Positions 26,534 to 35,047 of a stretch of 64,000 nucleotides of DNA are shown piece by piece. Under the pieces are notes generated by a model. The model searched no databases, was not told the origin of the DNA, and saw nothing but the letters and a program-made list of their open reading frames with translations. This stretch comes from Verrucomicrobiaceae bacterium UBA1938 (lineage in GTDB: Bacteria; Verrucomicrobiota; Verrucomicrobiia; Verrucomicrobiales; Verrucomicrobiaceae): positions 478,242 to 542,241 of the forward strand of contig DDFC01000010.1 in NCBI GenBank assembly GCA_002336895.1. The letters run 5' to 3'. How positions within the stretch are numbered: position 1 is the first letter of the stretch; each line of letters starts with the position of its first letter. The position numbers were made by a program, and so were the translations under genes.

Positions 26534-27802
26534 TCACGCCTTGCGGTTCACTGCAGAGAGCTGGTCCACCAGCCGCTGGCAGGCGCGGGTTTCGGGGTGG
26601 TCGCGGCCTTGCAGCTTTGTCCAGCCCGCCAGGGCGTTCCGGGCATAGGGCAGGGCCTCGGAATATTTTTTCTGGTCGGCCAGGGCGACCGCCAGACCTT
26701 GAAAGGCGCGCAGTGTCTTGGCATGAGCCGCACCATGCACGCGTTCGCAGAGCGGCAGCACCTCGCGGTATTCCTTTTCCGCCTCCGTGTGCCTGCCCTG
26801 CATGTTCAGCAGCCGTGCCAGGCTGCAGCGTGCTGTCAGGGTGTAGGGGTGCGCAGGCCCGAGCGCGCGCGCCTCAGTGCTTATCAGGCTGCGCAGCTGC
26901 TCCTCCGCCTCCGCGTAGCGGCCCTGTCCGGCCACGGCCTGGCTGAGCTCCAGGCGGAAGGCCAGCGTGAAAGGGCTGTGCCTGCCATCGGCCTTGGAGA
27001 GTGCGGGCAGCAGATGGCGCATCAGCGCTTCAGCCTCCGCGTGCTGGTTTTGCTCCAGGAGGCTCTCTGCCAGCGCGATCCCGCTTTCCAACCTCAATTC
27101 ACTCTCTGCACCGAGGACCCGCTCCGGCAGGGCCAGCAGCAGGCGGCGTTCCTTGTCGGCTTCAGAGAGCCTGCCCCTCTTTTGCAGGACATTGGCGTAG
27201 AAGTGGCGCTCCCACAAAGTGCTCTCGCTTTCCGCCCCGTCCACTTTTGACATCACGGGCAGCAGCCTGCGGTATTCCGCCTCGGCCTCGGGCAGCTGTT
27301 TCAGGGTGTAGAGGCAGGATGCGAGACGCCTGCGTGTGAACAAAGCATCCCAGCTCTCTGCGCCCAGCGCCATGGTCTGCAGAGGGAGCAGGCGGCGGCA
27401 CTCCCGCGCCGCCTCGGCATGCTGGCCGCTGGAGATCAGTGCTTCGATCAGCTCCCGGTGGCAGATCAGAGTCTCTTCATCCTCTGCGCCGAGAGTCTGC
27501 CTCATCAGGGGCAGCAGCTCGCGCAGCAGAGGCTCGCACTTCTTCTTTTCAGACTGGAGAATCTCTGCCAGCAGCAGCTGTGCGCGCAGTGTGTCCGCAT
27601 GCCGTGCCCCCAGAGCCTTTGCCCGTGCGGCTGCCACAGCCCGCGCCGCCTTTTCCGCCTGAGGGAGTTTTTTGGCCAGGTATAGATCCTGCGCGGTGTC
27701 ATAGGCCTTCTCGTCTGCTCCCGGTCCGCCGCTTGTGGAGCAGGAGCAGAGGGCGGTCAGCAGCACGAGGGCGGAGGTGGCAAGAGAGGGGCGCAGCTTC
27801 AT
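26534..27802 (-). CDS. TPR-repeat lipoprotein (T10)
   Basis: 422 residues from the ATG at 27802 (MKLRPSLATSALVLLTALCSCS). 'LCSC' followed by STSGG fits a lipobox, so unlike its paralogues it may be lipid-anchored. About nine TPRs follow; the fifth and sixth linkers are aberrant (LGAESELRLESG, DGRHSPFTLAFR). The frame stays open to 27886. The promoter is at 27828-27856. The upstream partner is the frameshifted family N gene 27936-28249. Confidence 0.88.
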   Translation of the reverse strand: MKLRPSLATSALVLLTALCSCSTSGGPGADEKAYDTAQDLYLAKKLPQAEKAARAVAAARAKALGARHADTLRAQLLLAEILQSEKKKCEPLLRELLPLMRQTLGAEDEETLICHRELIEALISSGQHAEAARECRRLLPLQTMALGAESWDALFTRRRLASCLYTLKQLPEAEAEYRRLLPVMSKVDGAESESTLWERHFYANVLQKRGRLSEADKERRLLLALPERVLGAESELRLESGIALAESLLEQNQHAEAEALMRHLLPALSKADGRHSPFTLAFRLELSQAVAGQGRYAEAEEQLRSLISTEARALGPAHPYTLTARCSLARLLNMQGRHTEAEKEYREVLPLCERVHGAAHAKTLRAFQGLAVALADQKKYSEALPYARNALAGWTKLQGRDHPETRACQRLVDQLSAVNRKA

Positions 27803-27827
27803 CCATGATTTGGGGTTGGTGATATGG

Positions 27828-27856
27828 ATTAAAGAAAGATATGACCCGTCTGGCAA
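27828..27856 (-). promoter_or_regulatory. Sigma70-like promoter of T10
   Basis: TTGCCA, 17-base spacer, TTTAAT. Confidence 0.7.
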
Positions 27857-27935
27857 GCCATGATTGCCACGAGCAGCGCCAGACATCGATCACGCCCGCA
27901 GGCATGGCTTCACCGGGCAGCTACGTTTGTGCGGC

Positions 27936-28249
27936 TCAGCGTCCCGGCTGTGCCTGCAGATGGTTCATTTTGAAATACGCCGCGGTGTCATCGGCTGCCG
28001 AAAGGGCGGCCTTGGCATATTTTTCAGCCTCCTTTTGAGCGCTGCTCCGGGCGGTCTCACGCGCCTGCCTTTCCCTGGCAGCCTGCCGCTCAAGGTTCAG
28101 CTTTGCCCGTCCTTGTCCTCCTCCGGCAACTCACGCCCATCCTCAGAGGCCCGCTGGTGCTGGCTGAAGGACTGCTGCCCGGCGCGCGTGCCCCAGGGAG
28201 TGCGTGGTGTGAAGAAAAGGTGGCCGGGCTTTTTTGAGTTCGGGTTCAT
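27936..28249 (-). pseudogene. Family N leader protein, frameshifted
   Basis: The ATG at 28249 opens a perfect leader (MNPNSKKPGHLFFTPRTPWG) followed by ELPEEDKDGQS and a stop after 50 residues (TGA at 28097-28099). In the next frame the coding continues with AKLNLERQAARERQARETAR … AALSAADDTAAYFKMNH and a stop at 27936. That C-terminal charged helix matches in character the end of 9853-10245, which also shares the PEEDKDG block. A one-base indel near 28100 would restore a protein of about 104 residues. Confidence 0.65.
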
Positions 28250-28401
28250 GCCAGAACTCCCTGGGGCGGATTTTCAGAGTGCAAGTGATTGGATGGTAAA
28301 AAATGACATAAACAAACTAAAGATACCATCATTGCTAGCACGCTGCTCATCCCAGCAGCCTGCCGCGCCAGACACTTGAAACTTTCTGCGGCCCGCCCCC
28401 T

Positions 28402-29970
28402 TCAAGCCTCTGCGGCCTGCTTTGCCAGCTTGTCCGCCATTTTCTGGGAGTCCTGGGTGTCGGGGTGGTCTTTGCCCAGGAGCTTGAGCTGGCCTTCCAG
28501 GGCGCGGCGCGCGTAGGTGAGGGCCTCGGGATACTTCTTCTGCACGCGCAGGCAGAAGGCCAGATTGTAGCAGATGTGCAGGGTGGTCTCATTCCCGGCG
28601 CCGAGCGCGCTCTCAGCATCCGCCAGCAGCTGGCGGAACTCCTTCTCGGCGGCGGCCTCCTGGCCCTGATACACCTGCGCCAGGGCCAGCAGCTCGCGGG
28701 TCTGCAGCGTCATGGGGTCCGCCGCACCGAGCAGCCTGGTTTGCTCGGGCAGCAGGCTGCGGCACTCCTTCTCTCCAGCTGCGTATTGCTGCAGATCCAG
28801 CAGGGTGCAGGCATGCAGAGACCGGACTTGCAGGGTCTTACGGTGCTCCGCGCCATAGGCGTGGGTGGTGGCGGGCAGCAGCTCCTTCAGCATCTGCTCC
28901 GCCTCGGCATACCTGCCCAGCTTTTTGAGGCTCGATGCGCACAGCGTGCCGGTGTCCAGCCTCACCGGGTCTTCGGGGCCGAGCACGCGCACGTCGGTGG
29001 CCAGCAGAGCGCGGCTTAGCTGCTCGCACTCCTGCCACTTCTCCTGCTTGTGCAGGCATGAGGCCAGATTGCGGCGTGCCTGCAAGGTGAGTTCATTCTC
29101 CGGGCCGAGCGCCTGGGTCAGCCGGGGGATGAGCTTGCGCAGCTGCCCGACCGCCTCTGCGGAGTGCCCCAGCTCGCCCATGAGCGAGTACAGGGCTTCC
29201 TGGCAACGCAGTGTCAGATGTGAGGAGTCTCCGAGGGCGCGCGTGCACAGGTCGGCCACCTGGCGGAGCTCCTTTTCCGCGTCCGCCAGTCTGCCCGTTT
29301 TCACCAGGAGCACAGCCCATTTGAAGCGGGTGTCCAATGTCTTCCCATCCTCGGCCCCGTACACCCGTGACTGGGCGGAAATCTGGCGCTGCAGCAGCGG
29401 CCCGGCCTCTTTGAATTTTTCCTGGTAGCACAAGTTCATGATGAAGTCGTGCAGGCTTCGGAGGGTTTGTTTGTCCTCGGGGCCCAGCGCCTTCTGCTCC
29501 AGGGGGATCAAAAGGCGGTATTCCTGCTCGGCAGCCGCCAGATTGCCCTCGTAATCCAGGCTGTGGGCCATGAGGCCGCGCAGTTTCAGGATGGAGGCGT
29601 CTGCCGGGCCGAAGACCCGTGTGGCGGCAGGGAGGCACTGGCGGCACAGCGCCACCACCTCCTCGAATTCGGCCAGCTCGAACTGAACATCCGCCAGCAC
29701 CAGCTGCGCGCGCAGCGTCGCCTCGCTTTCCGCTCCCTCCTGCTTTGTATGGGCCGCCACCAGCGCCTGTGCGGCAGTTTCCGCCTCGACGTATTTTTCC
29801 TCCTTGATGAGTGTGCTGAGCCTGGCATGAGCCTTTGTCAGGTCTTCCGGTGCAGCCGGTGCCGCCTTGGCTTTGGTTTTGGCATTGTCCTCCTCCGCGA
29901 TTCCGGCACCTGTGCCGAGGGTGAAAAGCATCAGGGCAAAGGCGAGAGCGCAGGCGGTCAGTGGCTTCAT
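28402..29970 (-). CDS. Secreted TPR-repeat protein (T11)
   Basis: 522 residues from the ATG at 29970 (signal peptide MKPLTACALAFALMLFTLGTGAG). A Lys/Ala/Pro linker follows, then about eleven TPRs. The frame is open to 30069 and would run into the family N gene 30066-30425, so the shorter start is preferred. The promoter is at 29993-30021. It ends in 'MADKLAKQAAEA' rather than 'LVDELTKK'. Confidence 0.9.
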   Translation of the reverse strand: MKPLTACALAFALMLFTLGTGAGIAEEDNAKTKAKAAPAAPEDLTKAHARLSTLIKEEKYVEAETAAQALVAAHTKQEGAESEATLRAQLVLADVQFELAEFEEVVALCRQCLPAATRVFGPADASILKLRGLMAHSLDYEGNLAAAEQEYRLLIPLEQKALGPEDKQTLRSLHDFIMNLCYQEKFKEAGPLLQRQISAQSRVYGAEDGKTLDTRFKWAVLLVKTGRLADAEKELRQVADLCTRALGDSSHLTLRCQEALYSLMGELGHSAEAVGQLRKLIPRLTQALGPENELTLQARRNLASCLHKQEKWQECEQLSRALLATDVRVLGPEDPVRLDTGTLCASSLKKLGRYAEAEQMLKELLPATTHAYGAEHRKTLQVRSLHACTLLDLQQYAAGEKECRSLLPEQTRLLGAADPMTLQTRELLALAQVYQGQEAAAEKEFRQLLADAESALGAGNETTLHICYNLAFCLRVQKKYPEALTYARRALEGQLKLLGKDHPDTQDSQKMADKLAKQAAEA

Positions 29971-29992
29971 GCGGGGCGGGTTAGATGCCCTG

Positions 29993-30021
29993 ATTAAAGG
30001 AGAAGCACAGGGGTGTGGCAA
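29993..30021 (-). promoter_or_regulatory. Sigma70-like promoter of T11
   Basis: TTGCCA, 17-base spacer, TTTAAT, then CTAACCC. A TGGTAT half-site (30023-30028) abuts the -35 box, the only TPR promoter where this is seen. Confidence 0.7.
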
Positions 30022-30065
30022 ATGGTATTCCATAGGTGTGTGGCTTATCTGAGGCGCGGTTCCGC

Positions 30066-30425
30066 TCATCCCTTGACGAAGAGGATTTTTCCGGTGGGAT
30101 CAATGCCTGATTTCCGCAGGGAATCCTGAAACGCTTTGTTTCGTTTGTTCACGTACTCGTCCGATGCTCCGTGCAGTACGACTTGCTTGGGATCTCCAAA
30201 GTGGAGCTTCACGCCGAGGTCGGCGTTCACGGCTGTTTTTCCCTCCGGGTTCTTGTCATCCACCTCCGGTTTGAGATACATGCCGTAGGGAAGGGGGATG
30301 GAACCTTCGGGTGCATCCTCAGACGCCCGCTGGTGCTGGCGGAAGGACTGCTGCCCGGCGCGTGTGCCCCAGGGAGTGCGTGGTGTGAAGAAAAGGTATC
30401 CAGGCTTTTTTGAGTTCGGGTTCAT
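30066..30425 (-). CDS. Family N leader protein, 119 aa
   Basis: Leader with GYLFFTPRTPWG, a short acidic/Pro linker, a potentially beta-rich body (TAVNADLGVKLHFGD) and the C-terminal 'FQDSLRKSGIDPTGKILF' module shared with 20729-21271. It is the smallest apparently intact member and so defines the minimal unit: leader, one body, one C-module. CCCAAGGAG precedes the ATG. It is paired with T11. Confidence 0.82.
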   Translation of the reverse strand: MNPNSKKPGYLFFTPRTPWGTRAGQQSFRQHQRASEDAPEGSIPLPYGMYLKPEVDDKNPEGKTAVNADLGVKLHFGDPKQVVLHGASDEYVNKRNKAFQDSLRKSGIDPTGKILFVKG

Positions 30426-30479
30426 GCCAGAACTCCTTGGGACGCCGTTTCAGAATGCAAGCCACAGAATCATTAAATG

Positions 30480-30504
30480 TGGTATTCAATACCGCAAACT
30501 ACCA
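30480..30504. promoter_or_regulatory. Operator-like element before 30425
   Basis: The clearest three-part copy: TGGTAT, TCA, ATACC, five bases, CTACCA; 18 bases from the GCAAG block. Confidence 0.65.
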
Positions 30505-30557
30505 CCATGCCTCACGCAATGGCCTGCAGCTTGAAGAGTCAGACCTGAGATTCCGCC

Positions 30558-32708
30558 TCAGGCCTTCGTTTCCGGCTTCGTCAGCCTGTCCACCATGCGC
30601 CGGGCATGCTGCGTGCCGGGGGCGTCTGGGCCCAGGGTTTTGATGCGGCCCTCCAGGGCGCGCCGGGCATAGGGCAGGGCCTCCTGGCTTCTGCCCTGGT
30701 GCTCCAGAGCCAGCGCCAGATTGTAGCAGTTGATCAGCGTTTCCCGCTGGTCGGGGCCGGAGATGCGCTCCCGCAGCGGCAGCAGGGTACGCAGGTCTTT
30801 CTCCGCCTCGTCCGGACGGTCCAGCCAGATCAGGGTGGCGGCCATCTGCTCACGGATGCCGAGTGTGTAGGGCGCCTCAGCACCCAGGACGCGTATGACG
30901 AGGGGGACGAGCCGCTGCAGGATCTGGGCCTCCTCTTCGTATTTTTCCTGCCGATTCAGGATCAGGGCGAGGTCTTTCTGGCTGTCGAGGGTCAGGAAGT
31001 GTTCGGGGCCGTGGAGCCGCAGGCGCGCGGCCAGCAGGCTGCGGCATTCCTTTTCGGCTTCGTCATTCCTGCCGCTTTCCAAGAGCATGACAAGCAGGTG
31101 GTGGCGGGTCGTCAGGCTGTCTTCACCGGTGGGGCCGGTCTGCCTTTCCTGCAGAGCCAGGACGGTGCGCAGCGCCTTTTCACCCTCGTCCTTCCGGCCC
31201 ATCTCAAAGAGGGCCACAGCATGGGTGGCGCGCGCGCCCAGCGTCACTGCGGCCTCGGGGCCGCGCAGCCGCGTCCATGTGGCCACCAGCTCCCGCGCCT
31301 TCGTTTCCGCTTCGTCAGCACGATGCGCCCGCAGCAGGGCGATGATGTGGGCATCGATGACCCTGAGTGTGATTTCGTTCTCCGGGCCGTACACGCGCTG
31401 GCGCAGCGCCAGCACCTCGCGGTATTCCTTTTCAGCCTCCTCGAATTTTCCGAGTTTGAAGAGGACATCGGCAAAATAGAGCTTGGCGCGGAGTGTGGTC
31501 TTGTCCTCCGGGCCCAGCACCTTCTGCGCCACGGGGATGAAGCGGCGGTAGGGCTCCTCGAGCATGCTGTATTTAGCCTGGAAGTAGAGGCATGAGAGAA
31601 GCTCGGCCTGGCACTTGAGCGTTTCAGGCTGGGCGGCACCCAGCACGCGCGCCATGTCCGGCAGCAGCGCACGCAGCTCCTGCTCCGCCTCGGCCCGCCT
31701 CTTCTGCGACCGCATGGCATCAGTCAGATCCAGGCGGCTCTGCAAAGTGTCCCGATGGTCCGGCCCCAGGGCGCGTGTGCGCGCAGCGACGATCCTGCGC
31801 AGCAGCGCCTCCTCCTCCGCATGCTTGTCCAGGGCGCCCAAAACGTAGGCCAGATCGGTCGCGGTGGAAAGGGTGAGCTTGTCCTCAAAACCGAGCACAC
31901 GCTCGCACAGGGGCAGCACCTGGAGGTACTCCGCCTCGGCTTCCTTCAGTTTGTCATGTACATGCAGCGCCCAGGCGAGGGAGCTGCGGTCCTTCAAAGT
32001 CTCCCGGGCCTCCGCGCCGGAGAGCCGGGTGCTGAGGGACACCGCCCGGCGGTATTCCTCCTCAGCCTGCGCCTGCTTGTTTTGTTTTTGCAGCACGCCG
32101 GCCAGCAGCTCGTGCAGTTTCAGAGTCTCCATGTCTTCGGCGCCAAACACCCGCACGACCAGCGGCAGCGCCTGGCGGCATTCCTCCTCCGCCTCGGTCA
32201 GTTTCTTCTGGCGAGACAGGGCATACGCCAGGCGTCTGCGCGACTTCAAAGTCTCCGGGTCTTCGGCGCCGAGCACGCGGGTTTCAGTGAGGATCAGGCT
32301 GCGGTACGCCGCCTCCGCCTGCGCAGACCTGCCCTGGCCGCTGTAGGTCGCGAGGAGTTCGGACTGGCAGCGCAGCGTTTCGCGATCCTCCGCTCCCAGA
32401 ACTTTCGTCAGCAGCGGCAGCAGCTCGCCCAGCTGCTTTTCAGCCTCAGCGTCCTTGAATTGAAAAAAGAGGGACTCCGCCAGCAGCAGGCGCGCGCGCA
32501 GCGTCTCCCTGTCCTCCGCGCCCAGGGCCTTTGTGCGTGCCGCCACCAGCGCCTGCGCGGCCTTCTCCGCCTCAGGGTGCTTGCGTGCGGCCTGGAGCGC
32601 GCTGGCGGCCTCATAAGCCTCTGGGCCGGTGTCATCCGCCGCACGGGCCGCTCCTGCGATATGTATCAAAAAGACCAGCAGGCAGGCTAGGATGGGCGGC
32701 GGCTTCAT
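30558..32708 (-). CDS. Secreted TPR-repeat protein (T12)
   Basis: 716 residues from the ATG at 32708 (signal peptide MKPPPILACLLVFLIHIAGAARA). About sixteen TPRs, the second-largest array here. Repeats resembling T6's appear in the middle (LGFEDKLTLSTA, and a 'YFQAKYSMLEEPYRRFIPVAQKVLGPEDKTTL' block close to one in T6), suggesting recombination between paralogues. The promoter region is divergent (TTTATT in place of TTTAAT). The upstream partner is only a family N fragment (32866-33000). Confidence 0.9.
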   Translation of the reverse strand: MKPPPILACLLVFLIHIAGAARAADDTGPEAYEAASALQAARKHPEAEKAAQALVAARTKALGAEDRETLRARLLLAESLFFQFKDAEAEKQLGELLPLLTKVLGAEDRETLRCQSELLATYSGQGRSAQAEAAYRSLILTETRVLGAEDPETLKSRRRLAYALSRQKKLTEAEEECRQALPLVVRVFGAEDMETLKLHELLAGVLQKQNKQAQAEEEYRRAVSLSTRLSGAEARETLKDRSSLAWALHVHDKLKEAEAEYLQVLPLCERVLGFEDKLTLSTATDLAYVLGALDKHAEEEALLRRIVAARTRALGPDHRDTLQSRLDLTDAMRSQKRRAEAEQELRALLPDMARVLGAAQPETLKCQAELLSCLYFQAKYSMLEEPYRRFIPVAQKVLGPEDKTTLRAKLYFADVLFKLGKFEEAEKEYREVLALRQRVYGPENEITLRVIDAHIIALLRAHRADEAETKARELVATWTRLRGPEAAVTLGARATHAVALFEMGRKDEGEKALRTVLALQERQTGPTGEDSLTTRHHLLVMLLESGRNDEAEKECRSLLAARLRLHGPEHFLTLDSQKDLALILNRQEKYEEEAQILQRLVPLVIRVLGAEAPYTLGIREQMAATLIWLDRPDEAEKDLRTLLPLRERISGPDQRETLINCYNLALALEHQGRSQEALPYARRALEGRIKTLGPDAPGTQHARRMVDRLTKPETKA

Positions 32709-32865
32709 GGTGGGATCAAAGGGAGACGCCTGGACTAATAAACGATCAGCAAAAAGCGCAATCTCCAATTCTTAATCCTGCAACGGTGAGCGGCCTAGAC
32801 GGCATGTCCGGCCGAAGGCGGTGCCATCTGCATGCTCAATCACAGAAGCCGCACAGGGCCACGGC

Positions 32866-33000
32866 TCACTTTTTCTTCCGGTAAAAGTCATTGAATGCCT
32901 TGATGCCTGGTGCGCGCGGACCGTACATCTTTTCCCAGTGGTCATCGTTCTGCTCTTTGGTGTCGAGAGGCTGAAAAGGCTGGCTGGTGTTCGTCCGCAC
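32866..33000 (-). pseudogene. Family N C-terminal fragment without leader
   Basis: A small frame (44 residues from a GTG at 33000) ends in 'GIKAFNDFYRKKK', like the C-terminal module of 20729-21271 and 30066-30425 (AFxDSLRK). It sits five bases from a good operator (33006-33030), so the leader, ribosome site and CTTGC block between them have been deleted. The rest of 32709-33075 shows no other gene. Confidence 0.45.
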
Positions 33001-33005
33001 GGTGA

Positions 33006-33030
33006 TGGTATTACATGATGTAAACTACCA
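33006..33030. promoter_or_regulatory. Operator-like element beside a family N fragment
   Basis: TGGTAT … CTACCA, 25 bp end to end, as at 30480-30504, but without the downstream CTTGC/CCCAAG block. Confidence 0.5.
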
Positions 33031-33075
33031 TCACGCAACATCCGGCTGCCGGCCGCCTGGAACTGCGCAACGGCT

Positions 33076-34008
33076 TCACGGCTCCTGCATCTTCCGGATG
33101 TCCGCCTTCTGGCGCATTCTGCGGACTTCATCCTCCGCCAGCCGCAGGATCTTCTCCATCTGGGCCATGTCTTCAAAATATTCCTTATGGGTGTCAAAGT
33201 CCGGCTCCACCATGGACCTGCGCTCCGCCAGTCGCAGGATGAGGAAATACGTCGGCTGCTCGATGACGCTGCTCAGCTCCCCAGGTTTCAGTCTGGCGAC
33301 CACGTTGCCTACGTCATCCTCCACTTCGCTCAGGGGCATCCACTCCGACTCACCACCGACTTCTGCCTGGCTGTCCTTGCTACTGGCACGGGCGATGGTG
33401 GCAAAGTCCGCACCACTGGCGATCCTGCTCCGCAGCTCCTCCGCCGCACGGCGGGCGTCAGGAGTCTGCTTCAGGATCGTCACACTCTGCAGCTTCACAT
33501 AGCACGGCCTGCTCAGGCCAGGCCGCAGCCGCTCAAAACAGGCGCGCGCCTCTGCATCCGAGATCTCCACATCTCCTGCAATCCTCTGGCGTGTCATCTT
33601 GATCTTGAACTTCCGCGTGCAGCGGCTGCGAAACTCCGCCATCGACCAGCCCTTCCGGGTCAGATCGGCCAGCAGGGCCTCACGATCTCCCATAAACTGG
33701 TGTTTGATGGCATCTTCCACCTCCTCGTCCACAAATTCCGGCTTGATGATGCCGCCGAGACGACGGAACTCATTGATCAGGAGCTGCTCGTCGATGAGCA
33801 CGTCAAGCGCGGTGCGTTTCTTTTCTTCCAGCCCATTCTCCCGCTTGTCCGGCTCCACTGGAAATTCGCTGCGCAGAAGGTCTTCCTGCTCCTGGAGGTG
33901 GTAACGAAGATCTTTCGGCATGATCGGCGCCCCATCCACCGTGGCCAGAGGCAGGTCTGCAGCAGCGGCTGCGGAAACGAGCAGGAGAGAGGCGAGGAGC
34001 AGCTTCAA
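33076..34008 (-). CDS. SurA-like periplasmic parvulin, free-standing
   Basis: 310 residues from a TTG start (MKLLLASLLLVSAAAAADLP is the signal peptide). It contains a SurA N-domain beginning 'LATVDGAPIMPKDL', helices with 'LIDEQLLINEFRRLGGI', and a parvulin domain ('RIASGADFATIARASSKDS', 'LILRLAERR'), ending 'MRQKADIRKMQEP'. It is the TPR-less counterpart of T3 and T9. It would catalyse or assist proline isomerisation and folding of exported proteins. The strong promoter at 34033-34061 is the TPR-type promoter, which puts it in that regulon. Confidence 0.88.
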   Translation of the reverse strand: MKLLLASLLLVSAAAAADLPLATVDGAPIMPKDLRYHLQEQEDLLRSEFPVEPDKRENGLEEKKRTALDVLIDEQLLINEFRRLGGIIKPEFVDEEVEDAIKHQFMGDREALLADLTRKGWSMAEFRSRCTRKFKIKMTRQRIAGDVEISDAEARACFERLRPGLSRPCYVKLQSVTILKQTPDARRAAEELRSRIASGADFATIARASSKDSQAEVGGESEWMPLSEVEDDVGNVVARLKPGELSSVIEQPTYFLILRLAERRSMVEPDFDTHKEYFEDMAQMEKILRLAEDEVRRMRQKADIRKMQEP

Positions 34009-34032
34009 GGTGGGCGCGGGTTAAGTGCTCCG

Positions 34033-34061
34033 ATTAAAGGAAGAGCTGAAGTGCATGGCAA
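34033..34061 (-). promoter_or_regulatory. Sigma70-like promoter of the parvulin gene
   Basis: TTGCCA, 17-base spacer, TTTAAT, then TTAACCC. Confidence 0.7.
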
Positions 34062-34135
34062 GCCCGAATGCATAAGCCCGGGGCTTATGCGGTGGCGGCA
34101 CACAGTCCCGGGCGGCAGCGAATCTGCCAGCAGGT

Positions 34136-34876
34136 TCACTCCCTTTTCAGGCCCTGCTTTTTCTTTTGTCCCTCAATGGATTCCAGATCGTCATCCGGTG
34201 CGCCATCTGCCTTCGGATCATTGGTGATGCCGACACTCCACGACCTTTCGGGTGCATCTTCTCCTCCCGGATGCTGCCCCTTGTAGCCAAATCCTACATA
34301 GCCATGCCATCCTTGCTCCGGGGCGGGCGGAGGAAACGCACTGCTTTGACGGTTTCTCTGATCCCATGTTTGTGACCGATATCCATCAGACCCTGTCTGC
34401 TGCCTGAGCTTTTCCTTCTGCAGTGCCATGTTTTTTGCAATAGTCTCTGGTTCCATGCGCTTCACCTCATCATCTGTCATCCCAGGAGGTCGCACCGTCA
34501 CCTCTCGATAGCTTGGTCGCTCCGGCTGAGGGGGCTGCAATGGTGGCATCTGTGAGTCAGGAGGCGGGATTTGGCCAGCCAGACCTTGCGGCGTCTTCGA
34601 CAGCCCGGGGGCGGCCTGCCCGCTTAGGTTTCGTGGCACGCCTTGTTTGTCCAGCGTGCGCTCCGCACCATTGCGCCATTGGGACTTGTCCGTGGCCATC
34701 TGCGCTCCCAGGCCCTGCTGCTCCTTGCCCCAGAGCAGGTGCTTCTCATCGGCATCCGCCCGCGCATCCTCAGACGCCCGCTGGTGCTGGCGGAAGGACT
34801 GCTGCCCGGCGCGTGTGCCCCAGGGAGTGCGTGGTGTGAAGAAAAGATAACCGGGTTTTTTTGAGTTCGGGTTCAT
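34136..34876 (-). CDS. Family N leader protein, 246 aa
   Basis: Leader, then the 'ADADEKHLLWGKE' module shared with 18135-18860, then a unique body with 'GYVGFGYKGQHPGGEDAPERSWSVGITN' and a Lys-rich end. The partner downstream is the free-standing parvulin rather than a TPR gene. CCCAGGGAG precedes the ATG, and the best palindrome of the window lies upstream (34931-34945). Confidence 0.82.
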   Translation of the reverse strand: MNPNSKKPGYLFFTPRTPWGTRAGQQSFRQHQRASEDARADADEKHLLWGKEQQGLGAQMATDKSQWRNGAERTLDKQGVPRNLSGQAAPGLSKTPQGLAGQIPPPDSQMPPLQPPQPERPSYREVTVRPPGMTDDEVKRMEPETIAKNMALQKEKLRQQTGSDGYRSQTWDQRNRQSSAFPPPAPEQGWHGYVGFGYKGQHPGGEDAPERSWSVGITNDPKADGAPDDDLESIEGQKKKQGLKRE

Positions 34877-34930
34877 GCCAGAACTCCCTGGGACGGATTT
34901 TCAGGCTGCAAGAAGTTTTCTTGTTAAATG

Positions 34931-34945
34931 TGGTATAAAATACCA
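34931..34945. promoter_or_regulatory. Perfect operator palindrome before 34876
   Basis: TGGTATAAAATACCA, perfect two-fold symmetry around AAA; with flanks GTGG … CCAC it is a 17-bp palindrome. It lies 18 bases from the GCAAG block. Confidence 0.7.
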
Positions 34946-35047
34946 CATGCCGATTCACCGGATCGTGCATGCCTGCCGCGTATCACGAAGGCTGAAGCCG
35001 TGGAGATGCCATGTGCGCCACCCGTTTGAAACTTGAAACTTGCAACT

